Shown: piece after piece, positions 34,399-42,409 of the stretch
How the letters are laid out: the number at the start of each line of letters is the position of its first letter
Numbering within the stretch: the stretch's first letter is position 1
Source of the DNA: Planctomycetota bacterium
Lineage (GTDB): Bacteria > Planctomycetota > Phycisphaerae > Phycisphaerales > SM1A02
DNA: 64,000 nt
Direction: 5' to 3'
Assembly (NCBI GenBank): GCA_003671055.1
Contig: QWPV01000001.1
Span: 72,582-136,581, forward strand
Position numbers and translations under genes: made by a program
Notes under the pieces: model-generated
The model's database searches: none
Seen by the model: the letters and a program-made list of their open reading frames with translations, nothing else
Told to the model about the DNA's origin: nothing

Positions 34399-36483
34399 AT
34401 GGTGCGCATCACACTCAAAGACGGAACGACAAAGGACTTTGAAACCCCGCCAACCGCTGGCGAGGTCGCTCTCGCAATCGGCGCAGGCCTCGCGAAAGCC
34501 GCGCTTGGCGCCAAGGTGAACGGCGAGCTCGTCGACCTCGCGCATCGCATCCACGCGGACGCGAAACTCGAAGTTGTGACGGCAAAGAATCGCGACGGAT
34601 CTATCAGCACCGAGTCGCTCTACCTCTTGCGCCATTCATGCGCGCACATCATGGCGGAAGCGATCACGCGACTCTTCCCAGGCGTGCAACTCGTCTACGG
34701 TCCACCGCTCGAAACAAACTTCTATTACGACATGGCATTCCCCGAGGGGAAGGCAATGTCGACCGACGACTTCGAACGCGTCGAAGCGGAGATGGCGAAA
34801 ATCATCGGGGAAAACCGCCCATTCACACGCTACGACCTCCCGCTCGCACAGGGCATGGAGAAGCTCGCGCGCGAAGGTTCGAAGTACAAACTCGACAACG
34901 CACAACGCGCCGCCGATGCAGGTTCCACTGCACTCTCGTGGTACGCGACTGGAACGCCTGGATCAGATTGGGAAGATCTCTGCCGTGGTCCGCATGTGCC
35001 CACCACAGGAAAGATTGGCGCATTCAAAGTGCTCTCGCTTGCGTCGAGCTATTGGAAGGGCGATGAAAAGTCCGATCGCCTGACGCGTGTGTACGGCACC
35101 GCGTTTGCGACGAAGGAAGAGCTCGAGCAGTTCACGAAACAATCCGAGGAAGCGAAGAAGCGTGACCACCGACTTCTCGGCAAACAACTCAGACTCTTTC
35201 ATATCGACGAGATGGTTGGACCTGGCCTCGTGCTTTGGACTCCCAACGGCGGCATCGTGCGCAACGAGTTGCAAAACTTCATCGGCACTGAACTTCGCCG
35301 ACAAGGCTACTTCCAAGTCTTCACGCCCCACATCGGCAAGCTCGATCTGTATCGCACCAGCGGCCACTTCCCCTACTACCGCGAGAGTCAGTATCCGCCA
35401 ATCATCGAACACGATGCGATGGCGAAGCTCGCTGCAGAGGGCTGCACCTGTGGCGAATTGTCGAACCGGATGGCGAGCGGCGAAGTCGACGGGTACATGC
35501 TTAAGCCGATGAATTGCCCGCACCACATTCGCATTTACGCGAGTGAACCGCGCAGTTACCGCGATCTGCCTGTGCGACTCGCGGAGTTTGGCACTGTCTA
35601 TCGGTGGGAGCAATCGGGCGAAATCGGTGGCATGACACGCGTGCGTGGATTCACCCAAGATGACGCGCATCTCTTCGTGCGCGAAGATCAGATCGATGAA
35701 GAAGTGCTCGGATGCCTTTCGATCGTGAAGCTGATCTTCGGCACGCTCGGCATCAACGACTATCGCGTTCGTGTTGGACTGCGAGATCCAGATAGCACGA
35801 AGTATGTCGGTGAAAGCGAGAACTGGGACAAGGCGGAAGCTGCGTGCCGCAATGCTGCAGCAACACTCGGCGTTCCCTATAGCGAAGAGCCTGGCGAGGC
35901 TGCGTTCTACGGACCGAAGATTGACTTCGTCGTGAAGGATGTCATCGGACGCAGTTGGCAACTCGGCACGGTGCAAGTGGATTACAACTTGCCCATTCGT
36001 TTCGATCTCAGTTATGTCGGCGCGGACAACAAGCCGCATCGACCAGTGATGATTCACCGTGCACCGTTTGGTTCGATGGAACGCTTTGTCGGCGTGCTCA
36101 TCGAACACTTCGCAGGCGCCTTCCCACTCTGGCTCTCGCCTGAACAAGTGCGCGTCCTTCCGATTTCCGAGAAGAGCGCGGACTATGCGAACGAACTCGT
36201 CCGCGCGCTCAAGGACAGAGGCGTGCGCGCGACTGTCGATCACGCGAACGAGCGCGTGCAGGCGAAAATCAAAGTCGCAGCAGAGTCGAAGATCCCGTAC
36301 ATGGCGGTCGTGGGACCGCGCGACGCTGAAAACCGCGTCGTCAGCGTGCGGGCGCGAGGCATCGAAGCAAATCTGGGAGAGATTCCATTCGCTGCGTTTG
36401 TCGAGGGTGTGGCTCGCGAAGCCGAACAGCGGTTGCTCAGCGGAGCACTCGGAACCGTGCAAGCGGGGTTCTCAAAGCCCTGA
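34399..36483 (+). CDS. thrS: Threonine-tRNA ligase
   Basis: ThrRS charges tRNA-Thr. The 694 residues are in order: a TGS domain (1-60); the second N-terminal editing domain with H-x3-H (HSCAH near 77-81) and the SAD segment CRGPHVPTTGKIGAFKVLS; a class II core with KPMNCPHHIRIY, RVRGFTQDDAH and the motif 3 region GSMERFVGVLIEH; and an anticodon domain (about 575-680, VRVLPISEKSADYANELV). The core has an extra insert of about 25 residues (IIEHDAMAKLAAEGCTCGEL) between the TSGHFPYY motif and KPMNCP, absent from the E. coli enzyme. CPHH replaces the common CPGH. It is followed by infC, the classical neighbour. Confidence 0.96.
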   Translation: MVRITLKDGTTKDFETPPTAGEVALAIGAGLAKAALGAKVNGELVDLAHRIHADAKLEVVTAKNRDGSISTESLYLLRHSCAHIMAEAITRLFPGVQLVYGPPLETNFYYDMAFPEGKAMSTDDFERVEAEMAKIIGENRPFTRYDLPLAQGMEKLAREGSKYKLDNAQRAADAGSTALSWYATGTPGSDWEDLCRGPHVPTTGKIGAFKVLSLASSYWKGDEKSDRLTRVYGTAFATKEELEQFTKQSEEAKKRDHRLLGKQLRLFHIDEMVGPGLVLWTPNGGIVRNELQNFIGTELRRQGYFQVFTPHIGKLDLYRTSGHFPYYRESQYPPIIEHDAMAKLAAEGCTCGELSNRMASGEVDGYMLKPMNCPHHIRIYASEPRSYRDLPVRLAEFGTVYRWEQSGEIGGMTRVRGFTQDDAHLFVREDQIDEEVLGCLSIVKLIFGTLGINDYRVRVGLRDPDSTKYVGESENWDKAEAACRNAAATLGVPYSEEPGEAAFYGPKIDFVVKDVIGRSWQLGTVQVDYNLPIRFDLSYVGADNKPHRPVMIHRAPFGSMERFVGVLIEHFAGAFPLWLSPEQVRVLPISEKSADYANELVRALKDRGVRATVDHANERVQAKIKVAAESKIPYMAVVGPRDAENRVVSVRARGIEANLGEIPFAAFVEGVAREAEQRLLSGALGTVQAGFSKP

Positions 36484-36506
36484 CCGAGATGTTTTTGCAA
36501 AAAGTC

Positions 36507-36529
36507 GGGGAGAAGTCGGTGAACTCCCC
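36507..36529 (+). promoter_or_regulatory. Hairpin between thrS and infC
   Basis: GGGGAG pairs with CTCCCC around an 11-nt loop, 24 bases after the thrS stop. Only a weak T-rich stretch follows (ttcgatt), so it may be an inefficient terminator or attenuator rather than a strong stop. The 319-nt gap between thrS and infC otherwise holds only a 59-codon open frame. Confidence 0.4.
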
Positions 36530-36606
36530 TTCGATTGGGCTTCCCCCACCCCTGTTTAGATGCTATGTTTCAGGCTCATGCTTAACTCCTCCGCGCGCAT
36601 TTCCTC

Positions 36607-36786
36607 ATGATCACCGTCCTCACCGGACGTGTCCTCATGGTTGCCATGCCACGCGTGAGCACGCTTGATTCAAGCGGCGCCTCAGTTGTTGAGCAAGCCA
36701 ATCAGTCTCTTGTCGCGGCGCTCTGCAGAACATTCTGCTCGTCGCATTTCTCGCAACTCACACTGCACAGTTTCACCGGCTCGTAA
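36607..36786 (+). CDS. Possible 59-residue leader ORF upstream of infC
   Basis: An ATG at 36607 opens a frame of 59 codons (MITVLTGRVLMVAMPRVSTL...) that ends with TAA at 36784-36786, just ahead of the infC ribosome site at 36790. The peptide is not similar to anything I recognise and has no clear Shine-Dalgarno site. It could be a regulatory upstream frame or chance. It is listed because the 319-nt infC leader is otherwise unexplained. Confidence 0.2.
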   Translation: MITVLTGRVLMVAMPRVSTLDSSGASVVEQANQSLVAALCRTFCSSHFSQLTLHSFTGS

Positions 36787-36802
36787 CAGAAGGAACGCAC
36801 CT

Positions 36803-37471
36803 ATCTATCCGCCACGCAGACCCATGGGGGGACACCGTCCAGACTCACGCGATTTCGGTCCCCGCATCAACGACCGCATCCGCATTACTCCCATTCGTCT
36901 CATTGACGATGCAGGAGAGATGATTGGCGTCATCGAACTCGATGAAGCGCGAAAGATGGCGCAAGAGAAGGGACTCGATCTCGTTGAGATCGCTGCAGAT
37001 AGCCGACCACCCGTCGTGAAGATGATGGACTATGGTCGCTTCAAGTACGAGAGTGCAAAGAAAGAGCGAGCGAACAAGGTTCGCAACAAAGTCTCCGAGA
37101 TGAAGGAAGTTCGTCTCGGTCGCTCGATGAAAATTGATCCGCACGATGTTGGCATCCGCGTCGCACAAGCGCGTCGATTCCTTATCGAAGGTCATCGCGT
37201 GCAAATCGTCCAAAACTTCCGCGGCCGCGAAATGGCGCATCGTCACAAGGGTGAAGATCGCATGGATGACATCATCACATCCCTCGCTGATCTCGCGAAG
37301 GTCGAGATGGCGCCACGCCTGAACGGCCGTCGACTCACGATGGTCATGGTGCCTGAGCGCCAGAAAATCGAAGCGTGGAAGCGCAAGATGATCGCGGAAG
37401 GCAAGCCAATTCTCCCCAGCGTCCCCGAGATGATGGATGAGATGGAAGACGATGACGACGACGACGAATGA
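36803..37471 (+). CDS. infC: Translation initiation factor IF-3, probable AUC start
   Basis: IF-3 binds the 30S subunit, prevents 50S joining and checks the start codon. The body is canonical: FGPRINDRIRITPIRLID, GLDLVEIAADSRPPVVKMMDYGRFKYE, the lysine-rich linker, then the C-domain GRSMKIDPHDVGIRVAQARRF with FRGREMAHRHKG. The C-terminus is very acidic (MEDDDDDDE). The frame opens at ATC 36803-36805, with AAGGA at 36790-36794 and an 8-nt spacer. The first ATG, 36824, lies 29 nt beyond that ribosome site. Rare AUU or AUC starts are known for infC and let IF-3 limit its own synthesis. If ATG is used instead, the protein is seven residues shorter. rpmI and rplT do not follow. Confidence 0.93.
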   Translation: MYPPRRPMGGHRPDSRDFGPRINDRIRITPIRLIDDAGEMIGVIELDEARKMAQEKGLDLVEIAADSRPPVVKMMDYGRFKYESAKKERANKVRNKVSEMKEVRLGRSMKIDPHDVGIRVAQARRFLIEGHRVQIVQNFRGREMAHRHKGEDRMDDIITSLADLAKVEMAPRLNGRRLTMVMVPERQKIEAWKRKMIAEGKPILPSVPEMMDEMEDDDDDDE

Positions 37472-37538
37472 TGCCGCGCGCGCGATAAGCGCCGCAGCAT
37501 GCAGTACGGCGACGCCGCAGCCACATGAAGACATTTCC

Positions 37539-37566
37539 ACAACGCGCCCTCAACCGGGCGCGTTGT
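37539..37566 (+). terminator. Hairpin terminator after infC
   Basis: A perfect 11-bp stem (acaacgcgccc paired with gggcgcgttgt) with a 6-nt loop, 68 bases past the infC stop. The T-run after it is poor (gcgttctg), so it may act with Rho or only protect the 3' end. Confidence 0.55.
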
Positions 37567-37608
37567 GCGTTCTGTGGCGAACGCGCTGAAATTTTTTCTC
37601 GCCTGGGC

Positions 37609-37643
37609 TTGACATTTATGCATTTTGATGCATAATCATGCAT
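37609..37643 (+). promoter_or_regulatory. argR-operon promoter overlapped by an ArgR-type operator
   Basis: TTGACA at 37609-37614 and CATAAT at 37631-37636, with a 16-nt spacer, form a good sigma-70 promoter. A perfect palindrome, TTATGCATTTTGATGCATAA (37616-37635), fills the space between and covers part of the -10. It is similar to ARG boxes (TGAAT/ATTCA-like half sites in an AT-rich 18-20-mer). ATGCAT recurs at 37618, 37628 and 37638, exactly one turn apart. Occupation by ArgR would block RNA polymerase, so the operon is probably autoregulated by arginine. The argR ATG lies 101 bases downstream of the -10. Confidence 0.8.
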
Positions 37644-37736
37644 GGGCGACGGATCGCCTAAATACATTCTGCGCCTGAGGGGTTGTGTTTCGAGAGCCGC
37701 CGCTGGCTTTGTCCGTTCAGTTCCCTATTTCCTCCC

Positions 37737-38183
37737 ATGAAACTTCGTCGCCAATCCATCATCCGCAAACTCGTCGCAGGCGATGGCCTTCGCACGCATG
37801 TGGAATTGCAGGATCGGCTGCGAGATGCGGGCATCGAAGCAACGCAGCCAACACTTTCGCGCGATCTTCGTGAGCTCGGCATTCTTCGCGGTCCTGAGGG
37901 ATATCAACTCCCTTCGACCGAAGCGACTGCGCCCTCAGCAGAAGCTCGACTGACTGCAGCGATTCGACGGGAGCTTGTCGGCGTCGATGTCGGCGGAACG
38001 CTCGTCGTCCTGCACACGCCGAGCGGCCACGGCAACGCGCTTGCGATCGAAATCGATGCTGGACAACTTGACGGCGCGCTCGGCACCATCGCTGGTGACG
38101 ACACAATCTTCATCGCCGCGCGCTCTGAAGCCGCAGCGCAACGCATCGCCAAAAAACTTCGCGCCATCGCGAACATTGACTGA
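37737..38183 (+). CDS. argR: Arginine repressor
   Basis: ArgR is a hexameric arginine-responsive repressor. The 148-residue protein has an N-terminal winged helix (HVELQDRLRDAGIEATQPTLSRDLRELGI) and a C-terminal oligomerisation and arginine-binding domain with SGHGNALAIEIDAG and GTIAGDDTIFIAA, where the paired Asp residues bind arginine. The start MKLRRQSI at 37737 fits the family length; the frame is open 18 codons upstream. It is the first gene of the arginine operon and lies 24 bp before argC. Its promoter contains a matching palindrome, so autoregulation is likely. Confidence 0.95.
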   Translation: MKLRRQSIIRKLVAGDGLRTHVELQDRLRDAGIEATQPTLSRDLRELGILRGPEGYQLPSTEATAPSAEARLTAAIRRELVGVDVGGTLVVLHTPSGHGNALAIEIDAGQLDGALGTIAGDDTIFIAARSEAAAQRIAKKLRAIANID

Positions 38184-38207
38184 CCTCAACTCTCTTCCCT
38201 TCCACCG

Positions 38208-39320
38208 ATGCACACACGCGGCTCAATCTCTTCCTTCTCTCTCGACGCAACGCGCGCACAAACGCGCCGTGTGGCCGTTGTTGGCGCAACTGGCTACGCG
38301 GGATCCGAACTCTGCGCGCTGCTGCTTGCACACCCACGAGTAGAAATCGCGGCGATCTACGGATCTGCGCGCCGTGGCGACGAACCAGCGCAGCGCTTGG
38401 CTGATCTCTTCCCGCGACTCGAAGGACGCACAGAACTCTGCGTTCGACCACTCGACGCAGCGGAACTGCTGCAGAGCGACGTCGACACAGTCTTCCTCGC
38501 AACACCGCACGAAACAAGTCACGAACTCGTGCCGCAACTCATCACCAGCGGCAAGTTGGTTGTGGATCTTTCTGCAGCGTTTCGACTCTCTAACACCGCT
38601 GTGTTCGAGCGCGCGTACGGATTCAAGCACGAGCACGCAGAGCTTCTTCGCACTGCGGTCTACGCGCTCCCTGAACTTGCTGCCGACGCAATCCCACTCA
38701 CGAATCTCCTCGCGATTCCTGGCTGCTACCCAACCTCCGTCATTCTCCCCACGCGTCCGCTCGTCGACGCTGGACTCATCGACCTCGATCGAGGCGCGAT
38801 TGTTGACAGCACCTCGGGCGTCTCTGGCGCAGGTCGCAAAGCCGAGATCAAGGCACTCTTCTGTGAAGTCAGCATGCAAGCCTATGGCGTGTGGAAGCAT
38901 CGCCATCGACCAGAGATGACGGAGCATGCGCGCATCGCGACTGTGTTCACGCCTCACCTTGGTTGCTTCGATCGCGGCATCCTCTCAACGATTCACTTGT
39001 TTCTCAATGAAGGTGTGACGGAAGCGGATGTCCGCGCGTGCCTTACAAGTACATACGCCGATGCACCATTCGTGCGCGTGCTTCGCGCTGGTCAGTGGCC
39101 TTCGATCGCGTCTGTTGAACGCACGAACTACTGCGATATCGGTATCAGCGCGGAAGGTCGCCATCTCATCATCGAGAGCGCGCTTGACAATCTTCTCAAG
39201 GGCGCTGCAGGACAAGCGCTGCAAGCCTTCAACATCCACTGCGGCTTCGCACAGATCACCGGGTTGCTCGCACCAAGCACGACGAAGGAGGTCGCATGCA
39301 TCGCACACTCACCGTCGTAA
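38208..39320 (+). CDS. argC: N-acetyl-gamma-glutamyl-phosphate reductase
   Basis: ArgC reduces N-acetylglutamyl phosphate to the semialdehyde with NADPH, the third step of arginine synthesis. The 370-residue protein has the Rossmann motif VAVVGATGYAGSELCALL near residue 23, the catalytic cysteine in IPGCYPTSVIL, and STSGVSGAGRK. The C-terminal NYCDIGISAEGRHLIIESALDNLLKGAAGQALQ is diagnostic. About 20 N-terminal residues precede the Rossmann start and may be non-essential. The last 25 nt overlap argB in another frame, implying coupled translation. Confidence 0.96.
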   Translation: MHTRGSISSFSLDATRAQTRRVAVVGATGYAGSELCALLLAHPRVEIAAIYGSARRGDEPAQRLADLFPRLEGRTELCVRPLDAAELLQSDVDTVFLATPHETSHELVPQLITSGKLVVDLSAAFRLSNTAVFERAYGFKHEHAELLRTAVYALPELAADAIPLTNLLAIPGCYPTSVILPTRPLVDAGLIDLDRGAIVDSTSGVSGAGRKAEIKALFCEVSMQAYGVWKHRHRPEMTEHARIATVFTPHLGCFDRGILSTIHLFLNEGVTEADVRACLTSTYADAPFVRVLRAGQWPSIASVERTNYCDIGISAEGRHLIIESALDNLLKGAAGQALQAFNIHCGFAQITGLLAPSTTKEVACIAHSPS

Positions 39321-40105
39321 AAATTGGCGGCGCACTGCTTGACTCCGCGGATACGTTTCACGGAACGTTCACAGCCTTGCTCGCGCTCCACGAAGAGATT
39401 CGTGCGGCGGGTGGACTCGGCGTTGTCCTTGTGCATGGCGGAGGCGCAGCCGTCGATCGTCAATTCGCGCGGCTCGGACTGCAAAGCGAAAAACGCCAAG
39501 GCATTCGCATCACACCCGCAGAGCACATCGATGATCTCGTGAGTGTTCTTGCGGGTAGTGTCCACCAGCGACTGCTCGGACTCTTGCAATCACTCGGCGC
39601 ACGTGCGGTGGGGCTGTCGCTCGGCGACGGCGGACTCTGCCAATGTCGCGTGACGACCCGATTTCCTTTTGATGCCGGTCTTGTCGGTGAAGTTGTGAAT
39701 GGAGATCCCTCTGTGCTCACGACGCTCCTCGCGGGCGGCTTCATGCCGGTGCTCAACAGCATCGGTGTATCGAGCGATGGCACACCGCTCAATGTCAACG
39801 CCGATGATGCAGCAAGCGCGATCGCGCGAATCGCGAATGCCAGCGAACTTCTGCTGCTCACCGATGTCGCAGGCGTGCTTGACGCGACTGGTGCAGTGAT
39901 TGCAGAACTCGATGCTGTTCGTATTGATGCACTCATCGCGGACGGCACGATTTCCGGCGGCATGACAGCCAAAGTGCTTGCTGCACTCGAAACATCGCTT
40001 GCTGCGGGTTGCCCGGTGCGCATCGCAAGTTGGAAGATGCAAGATCGCCTCTCTTCAGCCAACGCGGGAACGCGGATCGTCACGCGCGTTGCGGTACTTG
40101 CCTAA
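39296..40105 (+). CDS. argB: Acetylglutamate kinase
   Basis: ArgB phosphorylates N-acetylglutamate with ATP, step two of the pathway. The 269 residues fit the amino-acid-kinase family. The motifs are VVKIGGALL, LVHGGGAAVDRQFARLGL, VLNSIGVSSDGTPLNVNADDAA and ELLLLTDVAGVLDATGAV, followed by the C-terminal GGMTAKVLAALE. It lacks the N-terminal helix typical of arginine-inhibited hexameric ArgB, so it may not be feedback inhibited; this is inferred from length only. It overlaps argC by 25 nt and is followed by argF after 36 bp. Confidence 0.96.
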   Translation: MHRTLTVVKIGGALLDSADTFHGTFTALLALHEEIRAAGGLGVVLVHGGGAAVDRQFARLGLQSEKRQGIRITPAEHIDDLVSVLAGSVHQRLLGLLQSLGARAVGLSLGDGGLCQCRVTTRFPFDAGLVGEVVNGDPSVLTTLLAGGFMPVLNSIGVSSDGTPLNVNADDAASAIARIANASELLLLTDVAGVLDATGAVIAELDAVRIDALIADGTISGGMTAKVLAALETSLAAGCPVRIASWKMQDRLSSANAGTRIVTRVAVLA

Positions 40106-40141
40106 CCAAGAGTTCGCGCCTTCAAATCGAGAACGACTCTC

Positions 40142-41104
40142 ATGACCACGATTTCCATTTCACAATCCTCTTCACTCGCTCGACGAAGCGTGCTCACGCT
40201 CGCGGATCTTTCGCGCGAAGAGATTCGCACGACGCTTGATCTCGCGAAAACGTTGAAGCGCGACTACACGCCGTTTGCGGATGCGCTCAAGCAGCGCGCG
40301 GTGGTCTTGCTCTTCGAGAAGCCTTCGCTCCGCACGCGCGTCTCGCTTGAGATCGGTATCGCGAAACTTGGCGGCAGTTGCGTGTATCTCGATCACCAAG
40401 GCTCACCCATCGGGCAACGCGAAACAATCGCGGATTACGGCAGAAACCTCGAACGCTGGGCTGACGCGCTCGTCTGCCGAGTCTTCCATCACCACACACT
40501 CACGGAGCTGCAGCGCTGGACGAAGGTTCCCATCGTCAACGCACTCTGCGACGCACATCATCCATGCCAGATCCTCGCGGATGCGTTGACACTCGAAGAA
40601 CATGGGATTGATCTCTCCTCTATGCGACTCGCGTGGCTCGGTGATGGCAACAATGTCTGCCACAGCCTGATGCAACTCACCGCACTCTTTGGTGGCCACA
40701 TGGTTGTCGCGACACCAGACGACTGTAAACCTGATGCTGCGTGGGTCGCGCGAACATCCGAACTCGCGTCCGCGACCGGCGCTCGCTTCACCTACACCAG
40801 CGACGCGAAGGCGATCGCCGGATGCGATGCGGTCTACACCGATGCGTGGATCTCGATGGGGCAATCCGACAGTGCTACGAAGAAAGCCTCGATGCTTCCA
40901 TACCAAGTCACAGACGCGACGATGAAACTCGCGGGTCAGAACGCGCTGTTCATGCACTGCCTTCCTGCGCATCGAGGCGAAGAAGTTCTCGACAGCGTCA
41001 TGGACTCGCCGCAGTCCGTTGTCTTTGATCAAGCGGAAAACCGCATGCACGCGCAGAACGCGCTTCTCCTTCAATTGCTCGGTGCCGACAAGCACGCGAG
41101 CTAA
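40142..41104 (+). CDS. argF: Ornithine carbamoyltransferase
   Basis: It makes citrulline from ornithine and carbamoyl phosphate. The 320-residue protein has the carbamoyl-phosphate motif FEKPSLRTRVSLE (S-x-R-T-R form), DALVCRVFHHHTL, HHPCQILADALTLEE and the C-terminal HCLPAHRGEEV. The substrate loop reads DAWISMGQ, the SMG type of OTCase. N-acetylornithine transcarbamylases lack this combination, so ornithine is the likely substrate. It stands between argB and argG. argD, the acetylornithine transaminase, is not in the cluster. Confidence 0.93.
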   Translation: MTTISISQSSSLARRSVLTLADLSREEIRTTLDLAKTLKRDYTPFADALKQRAVVLLFEKPSLRTRVSLEIGIAKLGGSCVYLDHQGSPIGQRETIADYGRNLERWADALVCRVFHHHTLTELQRWTKVPIVNALCDAHHPCQILADALTLEEHGIDLSSMRLAWLGDGNNVCHSLMQLTALFGGHMVVATPDDCKPDAAWVARTSELASATGARFTYTSDAKAIAGCDAVYTDAWISMGQSDSATKKASMLPYQVTDATMKLAGQNALFMHCLPAHRGEEVLDSVMDSPQSVVFDQAENRMHAQNALLLQLLGADKHAS

Positions 41105-41158
41105 CCCTTCATCACACTCACCGATTCCCGTTCGCACGATTTGTAGAAAGCCACTCTA

Positions 41159-42388
41159 GTGACCAACCCCAAGAAGATTTGCATCGCGTACTCCGGCGGA
41201 CTCGACACCTCCTGCATCATTCCGTGGCTTCGCGAAAACTACGAGTGCGAAGTCGTTGCGGCTGTTGCGGATGTTGGGCAAGGCGATCGCGAACTCGATG
41301 GCATTGAAGAGAAGGCGAAGAGCTCCGGCGCTTCCTCCTGCATCATCGTGGATCTCAAACGCGAGTTCCTCGACGACTTCGCGTTCCCCATGGCTCTCTC
41401 TGGTGCTGTCTATGAAGGCCGCTACCTCATGGGTACATCGATCGCGCGACCGATCATCGCGAAGGCGCAAGTCGAAGCAGCGCTCGCCACTGGTTGCGAT
41501 GCGCTCGCGCACGGATGCACCGGCAAGGGCAACGATCAAGTGCGATTCGAATCGACCTACGCCGCACTCGCACCGCAATTGACTGTGATTGCACCATGGC
41601 GAATGCCGAACTTCGAACTCAAGAGTCGCGAAGCAATGCTCGGGTACCTCAAGACCCGCAACATCCCCTGCGCAGCGAGCGCAGAGAAGATCTACTCGCG
41701 CGATGCGAACATCTGGCACATTTCGCACGAGGGCGGCGCACTCGAAGAGCCATGGAATGCGCCACCAGAAGACGTGTGGATGTTGACCGTCTCACCACAA
41801 CAAGCACCAGATCAGTTCCAAGATGTGCTCGTCTCCTTTGAGAAGGGAGTGCCCGTTTCTGTCGATGGAAAGTCGCTCGGAAGCGTTGCGCTCATGCACA
41901 CGCTCAACGCCATCGGTGGTCGTCACGGCGTGGGCCGTGTGGACATTTGCGAGAACCGACTCGTCGGCATGAAGAGCCGTGGCGTGTATGAAACTCCAGG
42001 CGGCACGATTCTCACGGAAGCATTCCGTGGTCTTGAGCAATTGGTGTACGACCGCGAGACACTTCACTATCGCGAGAAGCTCGCGCTCGACTTTGCGAAG
42101 ATCATCTACAACGGCACCTGGTACACGCCGTTGCGTGAAGCAATTTGGGCTGCCTTCAGCACGATGTCGCAAGTCATGACGGGTGATGTTGTCGTGCGTG
42201 TGTACAAGGGCAGCGCGCAGACCGCGCGTCGACGAAGTCCGCATTCACTCTTTAGCCATTCCTTCGCAACATTCGGACAGGATGAGGTCTACGACCACGC
42301 GGATGCCACGGGCTTCATCAAACTCTTCGCACTGCCGAGCCGTATCCGCGCACTGAAGGCGATGGATGTTGTGCATGCAACCCACTGA
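41159..42388 (+). CDS. argG: Argininosuccinate synthase
   Basis: It joins citrulline and aspartate using ATP. The start is GTG at 41159. The 409-residue protein shows the N-type ATP pyrophosphatase loop IAYSGGLDTSCI at residues 8-19. Other family segments are AHGCTGKGNDQVRFE, the citrulline-binding YSRDANIWHISHEGG, VDICENRLVGMKSRGVYETPGG and DFAKIIYNGTWYTPLREA. Length and motifs are standard. argH follows 21 bp downstream with the AAGAGGAG ribosome site. Confidence 0.96.
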   Translation: MTNPKKICIAYSGGLDTSCIIPWLRENYECEVVAAVADVGQGDRELDGIEEKAKSSGASSCIIVDLKREFLDDFAFPMALSGAVYEGRYLMGTSIARPIIAKAQVEAALATGCDALAHGCTGKGNDQVRFESTYAALAPQLTVIAPWRMPNFELKSREAMLGYLKTRNIPCAASAEKIYSRDANIWHISHEGGALEEPWNAPPEDVWMLTVSPQQAPDQFQDVLVSFEKGVPVSVDGKSLGSVALMHTLNAIGGRHGVGRVDICENRLVGMKSRGVYETPGGTILTEAFRGLEQLVYDRETLHYREKLALDFAKIIYNGTWYTPLREAIWAAFSTMSQVMTGDVVVRVYKGSAQTARRRSPHSLFSHSFATFGQDEVYDHADATGFIKLFALPSRIRALKAMDVVHATH

Positions 42389-42409
42389 GTACCGAAGAGG
42401 AGACGCACG

